64,000 nt of DNA from CAZOWL01 sp964583605 (GTDB lineage: Bacteria > Pseudomonadota > Gammaproteobacteria > Chromatiales > Chromatiaceae): NCBI GenBank assembly GCA_964583605.1, contig CAZOWL010000007.1, positions 16,571-80,570 of the forward strand, written 5' to 3'. This document shows, piece by piece, positions 60,414 to 64,000 of this stretch (position 1 is its first letter; every line of letters begins with the position of its first letter). A model generated the notes under the pieces. The model did not search any database. It worked only from the letters and a program-made list of their open reading frames with translations, and was not told where the DNA came from. A program made the translations under genes and the position numbers.

Positions 60414-61442
60414 ATGGTAAGAATCGGTATCGTCGGCGGAACGGGGTACACAGGCAGCGAGCTGCTACGGTTGCTTGTCGTGCATCCGCGGGTCGAGATT
60501 GGAGCGATCACCTCGCGGAACGGGGCGGGAGTGCGGGTGAGTGATCTGTTCCCGCATCTACGAGGCTACCTGGATCTCAGGTTTTCAGAGCCACTTGTCA
60601 GCGCCCTCGACGAATGCGACCTGATCTTTTTCGCCACACCCAATGGTACGGCGATGCAAATGGCCCCGGAGCTGTTGACGCGCGGTAAGCGGGTGATCGA
60701 TCTGGCTGCGGACTTCCGGCTCAAGGATGCTGGGGCTTGGGAGCGCTGGTACGGGACACCCCACCGTTGTCCCGAGCTGCTCGAGATGGCGGTCTATGGG
60801 CTCCCGGAGCTCAATCGGAAGGCGATCCGCAAGGCCCGGCTGGTAGCCAATCCCGGCTGTTATCCAACGGCGGTTACGCTCGGCCTCCTACCTCTCGTTG
60901 AGGCCCGTGCCGTCGATCCCGGCTGGTTGATCGCCGACGCTAAGTCCGGCGTCAGCGGCGCGGGCCGTAAGGCAACGACTGGGCTCTTGATGGGAGAGGT
61001 CGGCGAGAGCTTCAAAGCCTATTCATCGGGCGGGCATCGCCACGCCCCGGAAATCGTGCAAGCGCTCGCCGCCGCCTCAGGAGAACCGCCCCACCTGACG
61101 TTTGTGCCCCATTTGGTGCCGATGATTCGCGGAATCGAAGCGACGATCTACTGTCGGCGCACACGGGGGGGTGAGAGTCTGGAGCAGCTGTATCGTTCGC
61201 GCTATCGGGACGAGCCCTTCATCGACGTGATGCCGGCTGGCTCCCATCCGGACACTCGGTCGGTACGCGGTGCGAACGTCTGCCGGATCGCTGTCGGCGA
61301 GCAGCCTGGTGATGTCGTTGTCGTTCAATCTGTGATCGACAATCTGGTCAAGGGGGCCGCCGGCCAGGCCGTGCAGAACATGAATTTAATGCTAGAACTC
61401 GGCGAAACTACCGGCTTGAAAAGTGTGCCTTTGCTCCCCTAG
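60414..61442 (+). CDS. argC: N-acetyl-gamma-glutamyl-phosphate reductase
   Basis: 342 residues from the ATG at 60414 (MVRIGIVGGTGYTGSELLRL); the frame to 60318 is not protein-like. ArgC reduces N-acetylglutamyl-phosphate in arginine synthesis. NADP-binding GGTGYTGSE at residues 8-16, catalytic Cys in LVANPGCYPTAVTLG, SGVSGAGRKATTG and YSSGGHRHAPEI are present. argC followed by erpA is the common gammaproteobacterial order. Confidence 0.97.
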   Translation: MVRIGIVGGTGYTGSELLRLLVVHPRVEIGAITSRNGAGVRVSDLFPHLRGYLDLRFSEPLVSALDECDLIFFATPNGTAMQMAPELLTRGKRVIDLAADFRLKDAGAWERWYGTPHRCPELLEMAVYGLPELNRKAIRKARLVANPGCYPTAVTLGLLPLVEARAVDPGWLIADAKSGVSGAGRKATTGLLMGEVGESFKAYSSGGHRHAPEIVQALAAASGEPPHLTFVPHLVPMIRGIEATIYCRRTRGGESLEQLYRSRYRDEPFIDVMPAGSHPDTRSVRGANVCRIAVGEQPGDVVVVQSVIDNLVKGAAGQAVQNMNLMLELGETTGLKSVPLLP

Positions 61443-61781
61443 GAGACGTCCGTTCTGCCCCTTCTCCGGCGCACATTTGCGCAGAGTTTATCCAAGCTTG
61501 CCATCAGCGATCGCGGCGAGTTAGCTGTGGCAGCTCCGTGCGAGTAGCCCTGAGGCCGGCCCTAGAGGCTGCTGTGGCGCGTCGTCCGCCGAGAAGAGCT
61601 CGGCTAACGCGTTGGAACGTCGGCCGATCATGTTCGCTAGCAACGGCTGCTAATCATTTTCCGGGCAATATGACGCCGGCAGGTCGCGGAAAGGTGACTT
61701 GACCGCAGCCTCCGGCAATCCCACTATACGTCTAGTTCTAGCCGTTCACGAAAGAACCAGCGTAATTGCGGGATTTTTGCG
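61443..61781 (+). promoter_or_regulatory. argC-erpA spacer with candidate erpA promoter
   Basis: 339 bp without a gene. TTGACC at 61699-61704 and a TA-rich ACTATA at 61723-61728 lie 18 bp apart, a plausible sigma-70 promoter about 55 bp before erpA. No IscR-type box was confidently seen. Confidence 0.4.
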
Positions 61782-62135
61782 ATGACTACAGATACCCTGG
61801 CGGCCGATGCCCCTCTCGTCTTCACTCACGCGGCCGCAGCAAAAGTGGCCGAGTTGATTAGCGAGGAGGGGAATCCGGAGCTTATGTTGCGAGTGTACAT
61901 CCAAGGGGGCGGGTGTTCGGGCTTCCAATACGGCTTTACTTTCGACGAGTCGGTGCAGGACGGCGATACCGAGGTTATAACCGATGGGGTCAGACTCCTT
62001 GTCGATCCGATGAGCATCCAGTATCTGACTGGCGCCGAGATCGACTATACGGAAGGTCTCGAAGGGGAACAATTCGTGATTCGAAACCCGAACGCGTCGA
62101 CAACCTGTGGCTGCGGGTCTTCATTCTCCGTTTAG
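61782..62135 (+). CDS. erpA: Iron-sulfur cluster insertion protein ErpA
   Basis: 117 residues. ErpA delivers clusters to apoproteins such as IspG. The A-type fold shows VYIQGGGCSGFQYGFTFDE with the first Cys and a terminal TTCGCGSSFSV, the CxC pair in the standard spacing, as in E. coli ErpA. VITDGVRLLVDPMSIQYL and GAEIDYTEGLEGEQFVIRNP complete the match. It lies downstream of argC. Confidence 0.96.
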   Translation: MTTDTLAADAPLVFTHAAAAKVAELISEEGNPELMLRVYIQGGGCSGFQYGFTFDESVQDGDTEVITDGVRLLVDPMSIQYLTGAEIDYTEGLEGEQFVIRNPNASTTCGCGSSFSV

Positions 62136-62284
62136 CGCTGGGGCCGCAGATCGCCCCTGATAGCAGCCGGGCGCGGGTCAGCTCAGGACGGCGAACATGG
62201 ACTGCGAGAGAGATTGCTCGATTACGACTGATGGACGCTAATCGCGCAAGTTGGACCTTTCGGGGGTGGGTAAACTTCGTCGAG

Positions 62285-62542
62285 CTATTCAGGAGTACCT
62301 GAGACTTGGTCGCGAACTTCATCGCCAGTGTGCCGTTCGGGTATAGGAAGTGGAATGGCGTGCGTCGCGTGACTGCTCGAACCGGGGGCAACGCCCAGCA
62401 ACAGATCCCGCACTGACAGCGCACTCAACAAAAGTACGCCAGCCCCGAGCGCAAAGATCAGCAGCCGGACAAGGTGTCGGCGTGGTCTCGCCCTTCCGAC
62501 CCTCGTCGTCGATATGCCGTGGCGAAACTTGTAGTCCTGCAT
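62285..62542 (-). CDS. Short single-TM protein, possible N-terminal remnant of an M23 peptidase
   Basis: 85 residues: a basic N-terminus (RVGRARPRRHLVRLL), one membrane helix (about 25-45, LLIFALGAGVLLLSALSV) and a short Pro-rich tail ending at a stop. Divergent from tyrS is normally a large OapA/M23-type peptidase gene with just such an N-terminus; here the frame ends before any LysM or peptidase domain. It may be a degraded remnant or an unrelated small membrane protein. No function is proposed. Confidence 0.4.
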   Translation of the reverse strand: MQDYKFRHGISTTRVGRARPRRHLVRLLIFALGAGVLLLSALSVRDLLLGVAPGSSSHATHAIPLPIPERHTGDEVRDQVSGTPE

Positions 62543-62735
62543 GATCGAAACGTATGCGACATTGCGATGCTAATAGCACCCTCAGGTTGCACCCATTTTA
62601 AACGAAAGGCTTGCCGTTCGGAAGAAGAGCCCTTCCAGCGTTCGCGCAGTCTTGTCGTACAGTGCTTGTTAACCGGTCAGCGGTTAGGTAGAGTCGTTAC
62701 CACTTTTGGTTACCCTACCTAAGCTAAGGCGAGCT

Positions 62736-63953
62736 GTGGAGTCAGTCGAGAAAGCAATCACCCAAATTCAGCGGGGCACAGCGGAAATCCTTACCGAGAA
62801 TGGGTTGAGGGAGAAGCTCAGTCTCCGGCGTATGCTACGCGTCAAAGCTGGCTTCGATCCGACGGCGCCTGATTTGCACCTCGGCCACACAGTCTTGATC
62901 AATAAGCTCCGACAGTTCCAGGACCTGGGTCACGAAGTATTGTTTCTGATCGGTGATTTCACCGGCATGATTGGTGATCCCACGGGGAAGAACGCCACTC
63001 GCAAGCCGTTGACTCGAGAAGAGGTATTACAGAACGCTGAAACGTATGAGGAGCAAATCTTCCGCATCCTCGATCCGGCGAAGACGCAAATTGTCTTCAA
63101 TTCGAGCTGGCTCGCTTCTATGCCCGCCGGGGAGCTCATCTCGCTGGCGGCCAGACATACCGTCGCTCGTATGCTCGAGCGTGATGATTTTGCTCGACGG
63201 TACAAGGGCGGACACCCGATTGCAATACACGAATTCCTTTACCCGCTGATCCAAGGCTATGACTCAGTGGCGCTGCGCTCTGACGTGGAGCTGGGAGGCA
63301 CGGACCAGAAGTTCAACCTTCTAGTGGGTCGCCAGCTGCAGGAATCCTTCGGCCAGCCCCCGCAGGTTGTCATTACGATGCCGCTGCTGGAAGGCTTAGA
63401 CGGCGTGCAGAAGATGTCGAAGTCGGTGGGCAACTATATTGGCGTCACGGACCCGCCCGAAGAGATGTTCGGGAAGGTCATGTCGATCTCCGACGACTTG
63501 ATGTGGCGTTATTTCGAGCTGCTGAGCTTTCGCCCGATGGAAGAGATCCTCAGCTGGAGGCAAGCCGCTCAGGACGGCGCCAACCCACGGGATTTCAAGT
63601 TCTGCCTCGGCGAGGAGCTCGTTGAGCGATTCCACGGCCGGCAATCGGCCGCTCGGGCGCGCGAGGATTTTGTCGCCCGCTTTCGAGAGGGCCAGCTTCC
63701 GGAGGACATCCCGGAAGTCGTAGTGCACACGGATCCGTCGGGCGGGCTCGGGATCGCTCATGTCTTAAGGGGCGCCGGGCTCGTGACGAGCTCATCGGAA
63801 GCCATGCGGTTAGTGAAGCAAGGGGCTGTGCGAGTGGACGGTGATCGCGTCGAGGATCCGGGCAGACGTTTCGAGGCCGGCCTCACCGCCGTATTTCAAG
63901 TCGGGAAGCGTCGGTTTGCGAAGATTTCCCTTGCGTCTCCTCCCACCCCTTGA
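62736..63953 (+). CDS. tyrS: Tyrosyl-tRNA synthetase
   Basis: 405 residues from a GTG at 62736, which has AAGGCGAG upstream and is where the family begins (ESVEKAITQIQRGTAEIL); a TTG at 62706 is less likely. Class-I motifs: HLGH in FDPTAPDLHLGHTVLINK and KMSKS in DGVQKMSKSVGNYIGV. The C-terminal S4 RNA-binding domain is present (about 340-400). This is the TyrZ-like bacterial type with KMSKS. The stop overlaps a promoter-like TTGACA. Confidence 0.97.
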   Translation: MESVEKAITQIQRGTAEILTENGLREKLSLRRMLRVKAGFDPTAPDLHLGHTVLINKLRQFQDLGHEVLFLIGDFTGMIGDPTGKNATRKPLTREEVLQNAETYEEQIFRILDPAKTQIVFNSSWLASMPAGELISLAARHTVARMLERDDFARRYKGGHPIAIHEFLYPLIQGYDSVALRSDVELGGTDQKFNLLVGRQLQESFGQPPQVVITMPLLEGLDGVQKMSKSVGNYIGVTDPPEEMFGKVMSISDDLMWRYFELLSFRPMEEILSWRQAAQDGANPRDFKFCLGEELVERFHGRQSAARAREDFVARFREGQLPEDIPEVVVHTDPSGGLGIAHVLRGAGLVTSSSEAMRLVKQGAVRVDGDRVEDPGRRFEAGLTAVFQVGKRRFAKISLASPPTP

Positions 63954-63977
63954 CAACCTTTCGGCATCTGGTAAGGT
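63950..63977 (+). promoter_or_regulatory. Strong sigma-70 promoter, probably of an rRNA operon
   Basis: TTGACA at 63950-63955 (perfect -35, sharing its first bases with the tyrS stop) is followed after 16 bp by TAAGGT at 63972-63977. A G/C-rich discriminator follows (CGGTCTCGGCGGCG). tyrS is often followed by a 16S-23S-5S operon in gammaproteobacteria, so this is a candidate rrn P1. The rRNA itself is outside the window. Confidence 0.55.
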
Positions 63978-64000
63978 AGTCGGTCTCGGCGGCGAAATGT

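Noticed and set aside
1..64000. CRISPR arrays, tRNA genes, insertion sequences, integrases
   Set aside because: No regularly spaced repeats, cloverleaf with TTCRA arm, transposase motif or attachment-site duplication was seen by eye.

Overview
The window reads as a high-GC gammaproteobacterial chromosome, most like the Chromatiales/purple-sulfur-bacterium grade. Supporting this are rpmH-rnpA-yidD-yidC-mnmE beside dnaA, uvrC-pgsA, zapD-yacG, argC-erpA-tyrS, thiD-thiE-hemL next to rubredoxin, and a TIGR03013-type sugar-phosphate transferase. The genus cannot be named from sequence alone. No tRNA, rRNA body, CRISPR array, transposase or integrase was recognised.

Layout. 1-8.5 kb: end of a TauE/SafE-like membrane protein, a dynamin-like protein with a degenerate G domain, a damaged bufferin-type RiPP locus (hvfA plus truncated hvfB and hvfC), a Sel1-repeat membrane protein, pgsA and uvrC. 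9-19 kb: YbaK-like deacylase, TRAP permease pair without a binding protein, folD, periplasmic di-heme peroxidase, a large DUF4407-like coiled-coil membrane protein, bioA. 19-24.6 kb: glycogen synthase with a long Pro-rich leader plus a GH13 enzyme, then lptM-lysA-methyltransferase. 24.8-28.8 kb: a small capsule/exopolysaccharide island (UDP-sugar epimerase, UDP-sugar dehydrogenase, initiating glycosyl-phosphate transferase), with an AT-rich last gene. 28.8-36.1 kb: sugar kinase, queF, yacG, zapD, yebC, ruvC-ruvA (no ruvB), a formylglycine-type protein, a retropepsin-like protease. 36.3-43.6 kb: a lone ilvB, an oriC candidate with DnaA boxes, dnaA (no dnaN), and the rpmH-rnpA-yidD-yidC-mnmE operon.

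43.8-56.1 kb, all on the minus strand, is a tellurite/stress (Ter) island: a DedA-PAP2-LssY fusion, TerZ, TerB, two TerD and a TerA-like protein. These are followed by a biosynthetic module of two phosphoribosyltransferase-like proteins (one with a TRSP domain, one StiP-like), a HAD phosphatase, a CitE-like lyase, a sugar-1-phosphate nucleotidyltransferase and a GCS2-family carboxylate-amine ligase. TerC and the usual ATP-grasp enzyme are not here. This is the best candidate for a poorly described small-molecule pathway. 56.3-64 kb: hemL-thiE-thiD, rubredoxin, DUF5063, two A-type Fe-S carriers flanking argC, tyrS, and at the very end a strong promoter that probably drives an rRNA operon just outside the window.

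Two themes recur. A dispersed ~125-bp hairpin repeat occurs four times, all in the same orientation. Several conserved neighbourhoods have lost their usual partners (dnaN, ruvB, the hvfB C-terminus, and possibly an M23 peptidase).
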